A DNA stretch of 64,000 bases from Aquimarina atlantica (GTDB lineage Bacteria > Bacteroidota > Bacteroidia > Flavobacteriales > Flavobacteriaceae). The position numbers were made by a program, and so were the translations under genes. The stretch spans positions 62,001 through 126,000 of the forward strand of contig NZ_AQRA01000011.1 of NCBI RefSeq assembly GCF_000626715.1, in the 5' to 3' direction. Positions 35,047 through 44,439 of the stretch are shown in pieces. The notes under the pieces are model-generated. The model saw nothing but the letters and a program-made list of their open reading frames with translations. It made no database searches and was not told where the DNA came from. Positions within the stretch are counted from its first letter, which is position 1; every line of letters starts with the position of its first letter.

Positions 35047-35787
35047 TTACGTTCTGATTGCTAAAGTAACCCTTTCTTCTATTTTATCTAATAATATTTC
35101 GGGTTCTTTATTAATTGTTATTGGTTCTTGTACTTCTAATGTCATATGTATCCCTACTCCCATAGGGAAATTACCAAATCTAACCAGTTTCCAGCTATTA
35201 TTTATAGTTACTGGTACTATCAAAGCTTCTGGAGCATTCTTAAATAAGATTTTTAGTCCTGTCGGAGCAAAGGATTTAGGTTTTCCGTCTCTACTACGTG
35301 TTCCTTCGGGAAAAATAACCGCTGAAAAATTATTTTTTGCCACAAATTTTCCAAATTTTGACAATGCCGGGATGGATTGTTTTGGGTTTTTCCTATCAAT
35401 TAAAACATTACCTCCATGACGTAAATTAAAAGATATACTTGGTATACCCTTACCTAATTCAATCTTAGAAATAAATTTTGGTTTATGTTTTCTTAAATAC
35501 CAAGATATCAAAGGTATATCAAACATGCTTTGATGATTAGACACTATTATTAATGGTTGATCCTGAGGTAATGTATATTGATTTTTACAACTAAATGTTA
35601 CTCCCAAAACGTGTAAACATCGCAACAAGCATAGATTCATAATATTTACAACTCCTCTATGTCCTCTGGACCCTCCTAATTTTATGCCTAGCCATTGTAG
35701 TGCATGAAAAATCACCAAGGTTAAACCAAAAAACAAATAGAAAACTATAGAAAGCGGATAACTTAATATCTTTTTTATTGCCCCCAT
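35047..35787 (-). CDS. 1-acyl-sn-glycerol-3-phosphate acyltransferase (PlsC family)
   Basis: This 246-residue membrane-associated acyltransferase has NHQSMFD (H85-D90, the HX4D catalytic motif) and FPEGTRS (159-165, glycerol-phosphate binding). A hydrophobic N-terminal segment (SIVFYLFFGLTLVIFHAL) anchors it. It transfers an acyl group to lysophosphatidic acid to give phosphatidic acid. It heads a minus-strand group with the desaturase and HD hydrolase. Confidence 0.93.
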   Translation of the reverse strand: MGAIKKILSYPLSIVFYLFFGLTLVIFHALQWLGIKLGGSRGHRGVVNIMNLCLLRCLHVLGVTFSCKNQYTLPQDQPLIIVSNHQSMFDIPLISWYLRKHKPKFISKIELGKGIPSISFNLRHGGNVLIDRKNPKQSIPALSKFGKFVAKNNFSAVIFPEGTRSRDGKPKSFAPTGLKILFKNAPEALIVPVTINNSWKLVRFGNFPMGVGIHMTLEVQEPITINKEPEILLDKIEERVTLAIRT

Positions 35788-35875
35788 TTTATCTGTATAA
35801 TTAATAAAATTTAATTTGTGTAAAGGTATTAAAAGGTCTCATATTATATGAGTAAATCAAATAGATTTATCAAAA

Positions 35876-35910
35876 TAAAAACCGCCTGCAATGGCAAACG
35901 GTTTTTATTT
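35876..35910. terminator. terminator after the bacilliredoxin gene
   Basis: AAAACCG (35878-35884) pairs with CGGTTTT (35899-35905), with a CC/GG inner extension. T-rich sequence lies on both sides, so it can act on both strands. It lies 26-60 bp past the bacilliredoxin stop. Confidence 0.75.
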
Positions 35911-35935
35911 ATTTTTAATGTATACGCCTTACTTT

Positions 35936-36346
35936 TTAGCAATGTTCGTTATACGCATCTTTAAGATTTTCTGCTATCATTTCTGCCGGACGCCCTTCGA
36001 TATGATGACGCTCTAGCATATGAACTAATTCTCCATTTCTGAACAATGCCATAGAGGGTGATGATGGAGGAAACGGAATCATATAACTACGTGCTTTATC
36101 TGTCGCTTCTCTATCAACTCCTGCAAAAACGGTTACCAAATTATCAGGCTTTTTGTCATTTTCTAGCGAGGCTTTTGCTCCCGGACGAGCATTTGCCGCA
36201 GCACAACCGCATACCGAATTTACAACTACCAATGTAGTTCCTTCTTTAGCTATTGCCATTTCTACTGCCTCTTCTGTATGTAATTCTTCAAAACCAATAC
36301 TTGTAAGATCTTCTCTCATTGGTTTTACTAAATCTGCTGGATACAT
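35936..36346 (-). CDS. bacilliredoxin (BrxA/BrxB, YphP/YqiW family)
   Basis: This 136-residue thioredoxin-fold protein has the CGC active site (VVNSVCGCAAANARPGA, C46 and C48) and a conserved MFRNGELV-like segment (MALFRNGELVHMLERHHIEG). In Bacillus it reverses bacillithiol mixed disulfides; Bacteroidetes lacking bacillithiol also carry the protein, so the partner thiol here is uncertain. It is a single-gene unit with its own TAACTTTG promoter and a hairpin terminator. Confidence 0.93.
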   Translation of the reverse strand: MYPADLVKPMREDLTSIGFEELHTEEAVEMAIAKEGTTLVVVNSVCGCAAANARPGAKASLENDKKPDNLVTVFAGVDREATDKARSYMIPFPPSSPSMALFRNGELVHMLERHHIEGRPAEMIAENLKDAYNEHC

Positions 36347-36381
36347 ATTTTTATCTTTTATTTTCGTGTTTCAATTGTATG

Positions 36382-36414
36382 CAAAGTTACAAATTATGTA
36401 CCACATAAGAACAA
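36382..36414 (-). promoter_or_regulatory. bacilliredoxin promoter
   Basis: On the minus strand TTG (36414-36412) is followed after 22 bp by TAACTTTG (36389-36382), an exact TAnnTTTG -7 element. It lies 36 bp upstream of the ATG. The rest of 36415-36667 (to the divergent TerB/DnaJ gene) is AT-rich non-coding sequence with only a weak TATCTTTA (36639-36646) near that gene. Confidence 0.65.
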
Positions 36415-36667
36415 CTGACAAGTAGTCTGAAAATTCACTTAGGGTCTATTCGTAAAATCAAATTAAATATATTCTAATTTTATCTTTTTACACATTATTT
36501 AAAAACTCAAAAACACCTTTTAACCTATATCGAGAATTAATCAATATGATCTAATATTATAATCTATTTCGTAACAAATTAAGGATACTGTTTACTAATA
36601 TAATAGAGTAATAAAAAATTATCTTTTAATAATTAGTTTATCTTTACAACCCAAAAAAATGTTTTGA

Positions 36668-37402
36668 ATGATTAAATGGTTTGCTGCTATACTAGGCTAC
36701 ATGTTTTTTAGATTACCGGGAGCAGTTCTAGGTTTTATATTAGGTAGTTTACTCGATGCTACAAAAATCAAAACCAGTGGTGGATTTAAAACAGTATTTT
36801 CTCAGGAACCCCAAGTAACTCCAGCCGATTTTGAACTTAATTTACTCTCATTATCTTCTATTGTTATTAAAGCAGATGGAAGAGTAAATCAAACAGAGCT
36901 TGATTATGTAAGACGTTATTTTGTAAGTGCTTACGGAAAAGAACGAGCTAATGCTACCTTTAGAACTTTTAATGAAATTATCAAAAACAGACATGTTTCT
37001 GCACAACGTGTTTGTATGTATATCAATCAACATACCCGATATCCATCCAGATTACAGATTCTACACTTTTTATTTGGAATTGCCAATGCCGATGGGGCAG
37101 TAAGTATCTCTGAAGCCGAAGAGATTCAGAAAATAGCAGGGTTTTTACGAATAAACTTTAAAGATTTCGAGAGTATTAAAGCTATGTTTTTTAAAACTGG
37201 AGATCATGCTTATAAAATCTTAGAAATTGATAAAACTGCTACTGATGCCGAAGTAAAAAAAGCATTTAGAACTATGGCAAAAAAATACCATCCTGATAAA
37301 GTACAGCATATGGATGAGATTCATATCAAAGGTGCCGAAGCCAAATTTAGAGAGGTACAAAAGGCATATGATCAGATTAAAAAAGAACGAGGGATTGTCT
37401 AG
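36668..37402 (+). CDS. TerB-DnaJ domain protein (DjlA-like)
   Basis: The protein has 244 residues. An N-terminal hydrophobic segment (FAAILGYMFFRLPGAVLGFI) resembles the glycine-containing membrane anchor of DjlA. A TerB-like helical domain follows (about 50-175, with NLLSLSSIVIKADGRVNQTE). A C-terminal J domain (about 182-243) has HPD at 208-210 in MAKKYHPDKVQ. It should recruit and stimulate DnaK at the membrane. Domain order is the same as in DjlA. It is transcribed alone and divergently from the bacilliredoxin gene. Confidence 0.9.
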   Translation: MIKWFAAILGYMFFRLPGAVLGFILGSLLDATKIKTSGGFKTVFSQEPQVTPADFELNLLSLSSIVIKADGRVNQTELDYVRRYFVSAYGKERANATFRTFNEIIKNRHVSAQRVCMYINQHTRYPSRLQILHFLFGIANADGAVSISEAEEIQKIAGFLRINFKDFESIKAMFFKTGDHAYKILEIDKTATDAEVKKAFRTMAKKYHPDKVQHMDEIHIKGAEAKFREVQKAYDQIKKERGIV

Positions 37403-37454
37403 TTAATTCTTATGTATGTTATTATTTCTATCTAGGTTGTAAAACAGATCTAAG

Positions 37455-38129
37455 TTAAGCTTCTAATGTTAATAATAAAGTGCCTTCCGTAGCCTCATTT
37501 CCGTCATAATCTTCATTGTAATAGAATGAAACAGGATAATTAATATTTAGTTCTGTTAGATTTTCTTTTGTAAAATATTTCTGTACAGCTCTTTTCATAA
37601 AATCTTCTGTAAGACGAGATATGAAATAGTACGTTGTTTCGAGTAATTGATGATATTTTGAATCATAGTCATAGTTTTCAATTATGCCTTCATCTTCAAA
37701 ACGCATGCCTCCTTCTCCTATACTAGTAAATATTTCCTCAAACTCATCAATTGTCATTACCTCTTCAGATGGATCATAATTCGAAGGTTCTCCATTTTCA
37801 TTTTGATGAGCAAATAATGTAATCATTCCATGAGGTTCACTTATTCTGAAATCAAACACATTAATAGTTACTTTTTTGAATCCCGAATTACGATTAAGCG
37901 TATTTAAAAATGTACTAAATGTATTGTGAATACTTTCCTCGTTACAAAATAATCGCATAATATTATTCAGATTATCCAAAATAAAAGAATCATATTCAAT
38001 TTTAATTTCCTCTATATCAACATTCTCATAAAGTTCCTGAATTAATGACCTTTGCTTTAAATAGTTGATCTTTTCTTCGTCTGAAAATAATGTACCGTTG
38101 TTAAACAATTCACTTAAAGGTTTTGACAT
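37455..38129 (-). CDS. hypothetical acidic protein at the end of the immunity operon
   Basis: I do not recognise this 224-residue, strongly acidic cytosolic protein (MSKPLSELFNNGTLFSDEEK start; GFKKVTINVFDFRISEPHGM in the middle; NYDYDSKYHQLLETTYYFIS later). No signal peptide or membrane segment is present. It is last in a minus-strand series behind the 1565-residue protein (104 bp apart), so it may share its transcript and function. Confidence 0.7.
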   Translation of the reverse strand: MSKPLSELFNNGTLFSDEEKINYLKQRSLIQELYENVDIEEIKIEYDSFILDNLNNIMRLFCNEESIHNTFSTFLNTLNRNSGFKKVTINVFDFRISEPHGMITLFAHQNENGEPSNYDPSEEVMTIDEFEEIFTSIGEGGMRFEDEGIIENYDYDSKYHQLLETTYYFISRLTEDFMKRAVQKYFTKENLTELNINYPVSFYYNEDYDGNEATEGTLLLTLEA

Positions 38130-38233
38130 TTGTTGCTTTTTTTATTGTTAATAATTACTAAAGCGGGATACTTTTTTATACCTGTTACATAAACGTATCA
38201 CCTATATTATATTTTTCTTCGGATCTTATTAGT

Positions 38234-41200
38234 TCATGCTGGTATGATCCCTTTATTTTTAATTATTTCATCTAATATTGCTGCCGAGTTACCTTTTTCT
38301 TTAGCTTTTTTCACATAGTTTAGCGCTTCTTCTGGCTGTTTCATTTTATAGTACACTTCGCCAATATTTGCATAGTACATAGCATCAGAAGGATTAGCAA
38401 GTGCCGCTTTTTTAAAATAAGCCAGAGACTCTTCAAGTTTATTTTTTTCATCAAACGCACAACCACTTAAATTGTATAAACTAGCAATTGCTATTTTATC
38501 ATGCACTGCTTTTTCTTCAAAATCCTTGCGCTGTTCTAAATAGATATCGATTCCTTCTGTTAACCACAATAAGCGAGCTTTGAAATAATGTGCCTGACCA
38601 TAATTAGGATCAATAGACAACACAAGATCTCCTTTGGTTTTTGCAGCTTCAAAATCCTTATTTTGTAGCGCATTCCAAGCTTCTTGTAATATTGCTTGTT
38701 TGCCATTTCTCTTAAGAAAGGAAATATCTTTATCATCAAAAAGATCAGGATGTTTTTCAATAACATCAATCAACGGTAAAATCGTAGAAGCGATTTCGGG
38801 ATGATCTTCCATAAGTTGAAACATAGAATAATGGATGAGATAAATGGCCATTTTTCGATCTCTATCATACAATTCGTTAGTTTGTATAACCGTCTCACGT
38901 AAACGTGAAATCAATTTATCAACAAACAGATTTTTATCTTCCTGAAATAGTATTGCAAAAAAATGATACCAAGAATTTTTATACAATTCAGGTTTTTCAT
39001 TTTCGGGCCATACAGTCCCTTTTTCATCATCCAGATTTTTCAATATTTTCTGTACAGTCAACCTACGAAGAAGTGTAACCAAAAACTCCTCTCTTAACAA
39101 GTCAGAATCCTCTTTATCCTCTTTTTTGAAATCTCCATTTTGTTCATAAGTGTATTTATAGCGCTCTGCTTCGTCATAAATTTTTTCAGAAAACTCATCC
39201 TGCCCTAATTTTGCTAATATGGCAACAATGCTAATGATACTTTCTCTTAATTGATATTCTATCTCATCACTTTCATTATAAGTAGTATAGGCTTTAATAA
39301 GTTTTTCTTTGAAAGGGAGAAAGCAAGAAGGGGGTAATGCAGATAAATTTATACCATCACCGTTGGTTCCGCCAAGATACATGTAATGATTAAAATTTAA
39401 TTCGGTTGTTAACAAATAATCAATATGAGCATGAATACTTGGATGATCATATTTTTTTAATCGAATCGCAATTTTTGTTGCTAATTTGTCTTCAATATCA
39501 TTTAACAAGGCAGTTTCAAGTACAGACCTTACTTCTTTATCATTCTCAAAATCTTCAAAAATCTTATAATCATTATCAGCAAAAATGCTTAAATATTCGG
39601 GATCATTGACAATAACAGAACCTTCTAAATCTTCAGGAATCGGCTTGCCGTATTTAACACCATTCAAAAGAACTTTTTTCACCAAACTTTTGTCTGCCTT
39701 TGCACTAAATATCCAAAGCGCATAATCTTTAATTTGCTTTCTTTTTTCTACATCTTTTCCTTGTGTAATATCATCATTCAAAATTTCAATAAACTGTTCC
39801 AGAATGGCTGGTTCGGCAATTTTTCCTGCTAGCTTCCTAAATAAGTCAATATTATAAACCGAAAGAATCTTGGCAACATTTGTTTCTGTCTCATTATTTT
39901 TCTTTGATTTCTTTTTCTTTTGCTCGTCTTTTATAACGGATCTAATCGGTGTCCAGGGATTATCAGGGAATGATAAAAATGTAGTCGAATTGTTAATAGA
40001 AACCATCACCGTTTTGGCGGCTTTCTTTTTAAAATTCTCTTTTTCTACAATAGCATTGATGATGGATTGCAGATCGTAAGTGATATCATGTACTTTTGGA
40101 TCATAAGTAATGTTTTGAGTCTCAGACAAAAAATCGGATACCGAAAATGAGGTAGTTGTAACCGTATCGACCCCATAGGGATTTTCGTTTACTGCAAAAC
40201 TACTACAAGGATGAATTTCAAATTGGACAGCATAGAAATGCGGATTCCAGCCTACAATTAATTTTCCAATATTCATTTCTGCTTTTTTCTCACAGTAATG
40301 CGCTACAGTAGTAAGCATCATCTCTGCCAATTCGTCTTGAATAGAATAGGTTTCTTTTTTCTCTACTATTTTCTTTTGTTTTTCAAAAATATAGATTTCA
40401 TCTTGACTAAATGACATTAATGTATTGTCTATAAACACATTGCATATATTAGAATACACCATTTCTGGATATTCTTTTGTTTCTGATAAGCAATCCATCC
40501 ATTTTGCCGAAACCAATTTACCATCAACATTCACTAGTTGTTTTAGTAGAACATTTCCATCTCCAACGATTACATTATCCGGAATCTTACCTGTAAAATC
40601 ATAAACCGGAGCAATTGCATCTTTATTAGAAGAATCGTCTTGATTTACATGAATAAAAATCGGGTTTTTGGGGTCCTTGATATTGATAACATCTCCACCA
40701 ATCAAATGTTGATCAATTATTCTGAAATAATGGTTTTCGCCTGTCTTAAAACTCACTATTTTGGAAGCTATTTTTGGTTGGGTTGGTACACTAACATCCA
40801 ATATCAGAAGTGAACCCCAGTCTAAAAACAACAAACCATCCTTTGCCGTTGCACCACCCTGGCTGCCAACATAATATTCTGATAACAGCAACTTAGCCGG
40901 TATTTGTTTCAGGTCATAAATTTCGAGATGCTGCTTATTTACAGCATAAAGCATACCCTGATCAACAGCTGCACAAGAATAGCGAGAGTTACTATTTTGA
41001 TTTTTAATAGTTTGAGTCAATTCAAATTTATGGCCATTGATATCAAAACACAAAATACCTTCTTCCTCAATAGGAACATAAAGTATATCCTTTTCTACAA
41101 ACACATCCTTAATCTCTGCAGATGCATCAAAGGTGTACGAATCTAATTTATTCCACTCATAGGTTTTGGTTAACTCCGCAATAAAAATTTCCTGATCGGC

Positions 41201-42931
41201 GTATACAATAAAAACAGATTCAGACAACGGGTGAATCCAGTAGATTTCATCAATACTTATTTCATTTGTTTTAATATAGTGTTCGTCAAATTCATTTAGT
41301 TGAGTAGTACGAATTTCACTGTCGGGACTTCGAAATTCTTTGGTTTTCGATTCTGCTATAAATTGCTTTTTTTCTTCCTCCTTTTTATACCATCGAGCTA
41401 CTTCATTTTTGATACTAGTACTGCTTTTGAATTCAAAATTTACAAGCGTTAATAAATTACCGTAATCCAGGTCGATTTCTCTGAAAAAATGAATCGCTTT
41501 TTCTTCATTTCCTTTTTGCAAATACAGTTTTGTTAAAGCAAATGCCGGATTGTATTGAGAGGTTCTATTTTTCCTTTCTTCGAACAGTTTTAAACAGTCT
41601 TTTTCGATACTATCTAATTTATCTGGATTTCCAACATGTGTTTTAATATCATACAACCAACTGGACAATTCTACTTCTTTTCGACCCGAATCATCTTCGA
41701 TAGTATTATAGTAAAGATCAAATTCTTTTTTATCATCAAGGAAATAGCACGATTCGAGAATATAGTGCATATCATATTTTGATAGGTTTTTGATCTCTGA
41801 TAAAATCATAATCACTTTCTTGAAATCCCCTTTTTCGAAATAAGTTGATGCTAATCCTAATTTGAGTTTGCCGTACTCATTATGCTCGGCAGGAAGCTGT
41901 TTTAGTAAGGTCTCTACAGCCTCTGTACCATAAGTAAATAAGTGTTGTTTTTGCTTAGAAGACAGCTTCTGATTATTTTCTATGAATACCTTAATCCAAT
42001 TTTCGACTTCAGGTTCTTTTTCGAGTGGATTAGGAACGAAGTCTTTGTCTATTATTTTCTCAGGAAATTGCTCAATAAGTTTTTTAAACTCACTAAACAA
42101 TAATTCGTAAGGTAAATCTCCTCGATCTTCCTTAGTATGCCCGGCACTCAATTCCCAATCTTCAAACTCATCATCCATTCGAAAGACAACTTCATCTGGA
42201 TTATCCTTAGGTGTCGAATAGATGTACTTAATATGTTTCATGTCGACGGTGTATACATTACTCTCTTTTTTCAAACTATCATCTAGTTTATTCCCCTTAG
42301 GATAAAAAAGTGTAAAACCATTTTCATTGAATTTTAAATACGGATAGGTTAACTTTATATCAGGAAGGGTTAACATGACATTATGAAAAGGCCCCTCACC
42401 ATTTGCATGCGTAAAAGCAGCAACGTAATTATACTCTTCATAATCATGCATCATATTGTTGAGTACAATTCCTACGACATGTTTAAACGTATCTGCAAAG
42501 TATTGAGTAGCTGCAGTCCTGGCGGCTTTAATTGTTTGAGAGAATAGTGCTTGTCGTAAGCAGATTAAATAACTTTTATAAGCTGAATCCGAAATATGAT
42601 CAAACGTAAGTTTCTGTTTTACATCACTGTATTTTTGAATATACTCACTTGCTGGTTCACTATATTTGTCTAGATTCTTACCAAGTCCTGCATCTGCCAA
42701 ATCCAACCACATACTTATATCAATTAACCCAATAGGACTATCATTGGTTGTTAGTGAGAAAAAAGTTTCCCACTCTTTTGAATGATAAATTTCTAACGCA
42801 TCAAAAGATGAATTAGGATGGATAATGATCATTCTAATTTTCTTAGTATTAATATGCTCTTGCTCAATAGCGTTATCAATGATTTTTTTGAGTTCTGCAG
42901 TTATATGTTTTGTTATATTGAGTGTTGTCAT
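38234..42931 (-). CDS. giant propeller/TPR protein of unknown function
   Basis: This 1565-residue cytosolic protein has no signal peptide. The N-terminal 300 residues are unrecognised. TPR-like helices follow (about 320-530). Next comes a beta-propeller-like stretch (about 560-870) with LVIVD-like units (LHLEIYDLKQIPAK, LLILDVSVPTQPKIAS, NIKDPKNPIFIHV). A helical region with KKKKSKKNNE follows, and a C-terminal TPR array (last 150 residues: ALANPSDAMYYANIGEVYYK, then MKQPEEALNYVKKAKEKG). It looks like a large scaffold or adaptor. It is third in a minus-strand operon after two Imm11-like genes. A link to toxin defence is suggested only by these neighbours. Confidence 0.8.
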   Translation of the reverse strand: MTTLNITKHITAELKKIIDNAIEQEHINTKKIRMIIIHPNSSFDALEIYHSKEWETFFSLTTNDSPIGLIDISMWLDLADAGLGKNLDKYSEPASEYIQKYSDVKQKLTFDHISDSAYKSYLICLRQALFSQTIKAARTAATQYFADTFKHVVGIVLNNMMHDYEEYNYVAAFTHANGEGPFHNVMLTLPDIKLTYPYLKFNENGFTLFYPKGNKLDDSLKKESNVYTVDMKHIKYIYSTPKDNPDEVVFRMDDEFEDWELSAGHTKEDRGDLPYELLFSEFKKLIEQFPEKIIDKDFVPNPLEKEPEVENWIKVFIENNQKLSSKQKQHLFTYGTEAVETLLKQLPAEHNEYGKLKLGLASTYFEKGDFKKVIMILSEIKNLSKYDMHYILESCYFLDDKKEFDLYYNTIEDDSGRKEVELSSWLYDIKTHVGNPDKLDSIEKDCLKLFEERKNRTSQYNPAFALTKLYLQKGNEEKAIHFFREIDLDYGNLLTLVNFEFKSSTSIKNEVARWYKKEEEKKQFIAESKTKEFRSPDSEIRTTQLNEFDEHYIKTNEISIDEIYWIHPLSESVFIVYADQEIFIAELTKTYEWNKLDSYTFDASAEIKDVFVEKDILYVPIEEEGILCFDINGHKFELTQTIKNQNSNSRYSCAAVDQGMLYAVNKQHLEIYDLKQIPAKLLLSEYYVGSQGGATAKDGLLFLDWGSLLILDVSVPTQPKIASKIVSFKTGENHYFRIIDQHLIGGDVINIKDPKNPIFIHVNQDDSSNKDAIAPVYDFTGKIPDNVIVGDGNVLLKQLVNVDGKLVSAKWMDCLSETKEYPEMVYSNICNVFIDNTLMSFSQDEIYIFEKQKKIVEKKETYSIQDELAEMMLTTVAHYCEKKAEMNIGKLIVGWNPHFYAVQFEIHPCSSFAVNENPYGVDTVTTTSFSVSDFLSETQNITYDPKVHDITYDLQSIINAIVEKENFKKKAAKTVMVSINNSTTFLSFPDNPWTPIRSVIKDEQKKKKSKKNNETETNVAKILSVYNIDLFRKLAGKIAEPAILEQFIEILNDDITQGKDVEKRKQIKDYALWIFSAKADKSLVKKVLLNGVKYGKPIPEDLEGSVIVNDPEYLSIFADNDYKIFEDFENDKEVRSVLETALLNDIEDKLATKIAIRLKKYDHPSIHAHIDYLLTTELNFNHYMYLGGTNGDGINLSALPPSCFLPFKEKLIKAYTTYNESDEIEYQLRESIISIVAILAKLGQDEFSEKIYDEAERYKYTYEQNGDFKKEDKEDSDLLREEFLVTLLRRLTVQKILKNLDDEKGTVWPENEKPELYKNSWYHFFAILFQEDKNLFVDKLISRLRETVIQTNELYDRDRKMAIYLIHYSMFQLMEDHPEIASTILPLIDVIEKHPDLFDDKDISFLKRNGKQAILQEAWNALQNKDFEAAKTKGDLVLSIDPNYGQAHYFKARLLWLTEGIDIYLEQRKDFEEKAVHDKIAIASLYNLSGCAFDEKNKLEESLAYFKKAALANPSDAMYYANIGEVYYKMKQPEEALNYVKKAKEKGNSAAILDEIIKNKGIIPA

Positions 42932-42988
42932 GATTGTTGAATTATTTTTTTAATGGGTATACATTTTTCACCGGTTACGAATCGCTAT

Positions 42989-43582
42989 TTAATTACAGGG
43001 CTCTGCTATAATACCGGTGAATTTTCCACTATTAATGACTTTAGCCACTTTCTCATTAACTATGATTTCAAGATGTGATTCGGCAAGTCTGAACATAGAT
43101 AACCCTTTTACCTTTTCTTCATCAATTTTTATTTTATGAAAGTAATACCCACTACCAAAAGGTAAATGTTCTGACGATTCTAGATCGACACAAGAAACAA
43201 GTCCTATTATATTTACCAGTGCATACTTATAGTTTAGTACTTCTCCTGTAAACGCATCTTCTATTTCTACAGGAAAGACCTGTAAATTATCAACTCCTGT
43301 ATCCTTCAACGCATTAACTAACGCCAAAGTCATTAAGGACGATTCACTATAATAATCTACTAGCCTTTCTTCTATAGTAGGCTGTACATATTCTCCTTCA
43401 AAATCAGGATCATATTGATCATAACCTGATTCTTCTCCTGCAAACATTTTAATTTTAAAAGGGAGTTCTATTTTCTTTTCATAAATAGAAGCGCCACTGG
43501 TATGATGTATTTCTCGATGCGAATCACGTTTCATCATAATATTCTTACCTTCATCGGGCGAAATAATTCTATAATACGTCAT
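42989..43582 (-). CDS. DUF1629/Imm11-like immunity protein, paralogue 2
   Basis: This 197-residue protein has the DUF1629 (Imm11) pattern: GVDNLQVFPVEIEDAFTGEV, YALVNIIGLVSCVDLESSEH, then DEEKVKGLSMFRLAESHLEI, VNEKVAKVINSGKFTGIIAE. It matches the upstream neighbour in order and motifs. Imm11 proteins neutralise polymorphic toxins; no recognised toxin is adjacent. It lies 57 bp before the giant TPR protein and 40 bp after its paralogue. Confidence 0.75.
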   Translation of the reverse strand: MTYYRIISPDEGKNIMMKRDSHREIHHTSGASIYEKKIELPFKIKMFAGEESGYDQYDPDFEGEYVQPTIEERLVDYYSESSLMTLALVNALKDTGVDNLQVFPVEIEDAFTGEVLNYKYALVNIIGLVSCVDLESSEHLPFGSGYYFHKIKIDEEKVKGLSMFRLAESHLEIIVNEKVAKVINSGKFTGIIAEPCN

Positions 43583-43622
43583 ACCCTGTCTTTACTAAAT
43601 AATAGTATAGTGCTCTCCTTAC

Positions 43623-44261
43623 TTAAGGTTCTCTTTGCCATTTTCTTGTTGGGATTAGATTAACCCCTTTTATGTTATGCTCTTTTAATGCATTAGCTAC
43701 TTTTTCATGAATAAAAATTCCTCCCCCTACTCCTCTCGAGATCTCTTTGCGAAAAATCAAGGCTCCATTTGTCTTTTTCGGGTCTATTAACGAGCCCGCA
43801 AATTCATAAAAATCTTCTCCTAATGGTAATGTATCTGATTCACTTTTTTTTGTACAAGAAACTAACTCAAGAATATTAAAAACGATATAATCTTCTCGTA
43901 TCTCATTTGTGTTTTTATTGATAAATTGCAGAGGTAATACCTGAATATTATCTACACCACAATCCTGAAGAACAGTATACATTTTCTTGCTCATGATACA
44001 CTGCGTTTCAAAAAATTCCCAAAGATGGTCCTCTCCAGTTTCTCTAATTAAACCGCTCAAACCAATTTTTTCTATGGTATCATTTCCCATAATATTAAGA
44101 AGAGGGTGATGATCTGGTTCATTATATGTATACACATAGGGTAAGTCTTCATAATCTTCATCAATCTTACGGCCTCTGGTCAAACTATCCTGCGTTCGAT
44201 TTATGGATTCGACATAAGTGGTCATCGCTCCCGGGTTGCATAAATGATAATACATACTCAT
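43623..44261 (-). CDS. DUF1629/Imm11-like immunity protein, paralogue 1
   Basis: The open frame reaches 44369, but the first 36 codons have no counterpart in the paralogue. MSMYYHLCNPG aligns with the paralogue's MTYYRIISPDEG, so the ATG at 44259-44261 is chosen (212 residues). Shared marks are CGVDNIQVLPLQFINKNTNE, VFNILELVSCTKKSESD, SLIDPKKTNGALIFRKE and HEKVANALKEHNIKGV. It heads the operon of two Imm11-like proteins, the giant TPR protein and an unknown. Function is from the family; the cognate toxin is not in view. Confidence 0.72.
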   Translation of the reverse strand: MSMYYHLCNPGAMTTYVESINRTQDSLTRGRKIDEDYEDLPYVYTYNEPDHHPLLNIMGNDTIEKIGLSGLIRETGEDHLWEFFETQCIMSKKMYTVLQDCGVDNIQVLPLQFINKNTNEIREDYIVFNILELVSCTKKSESDTLPLGEDFYEFAGSLIDPKKTNGALIFRKEISRGVGGGIFIHEKVANALKEHNIKGVNLIPTRKWQREP

Positions 44262-44439
44262 CTTTATTAGTATAAAATTTCCTATAAAACATGGTAACGC
44301 ACCTACCATATCAATACTTGTATTAATTAACCTTCCAAAAATAGTTTTTACGGTAAAAATATACTTCACTGTTTTCAGGGGTTTATAAATCGAAATTATG
44401 ATTTTACCTATGTGCTAGTCTTCAAAAAACCAAATACTA

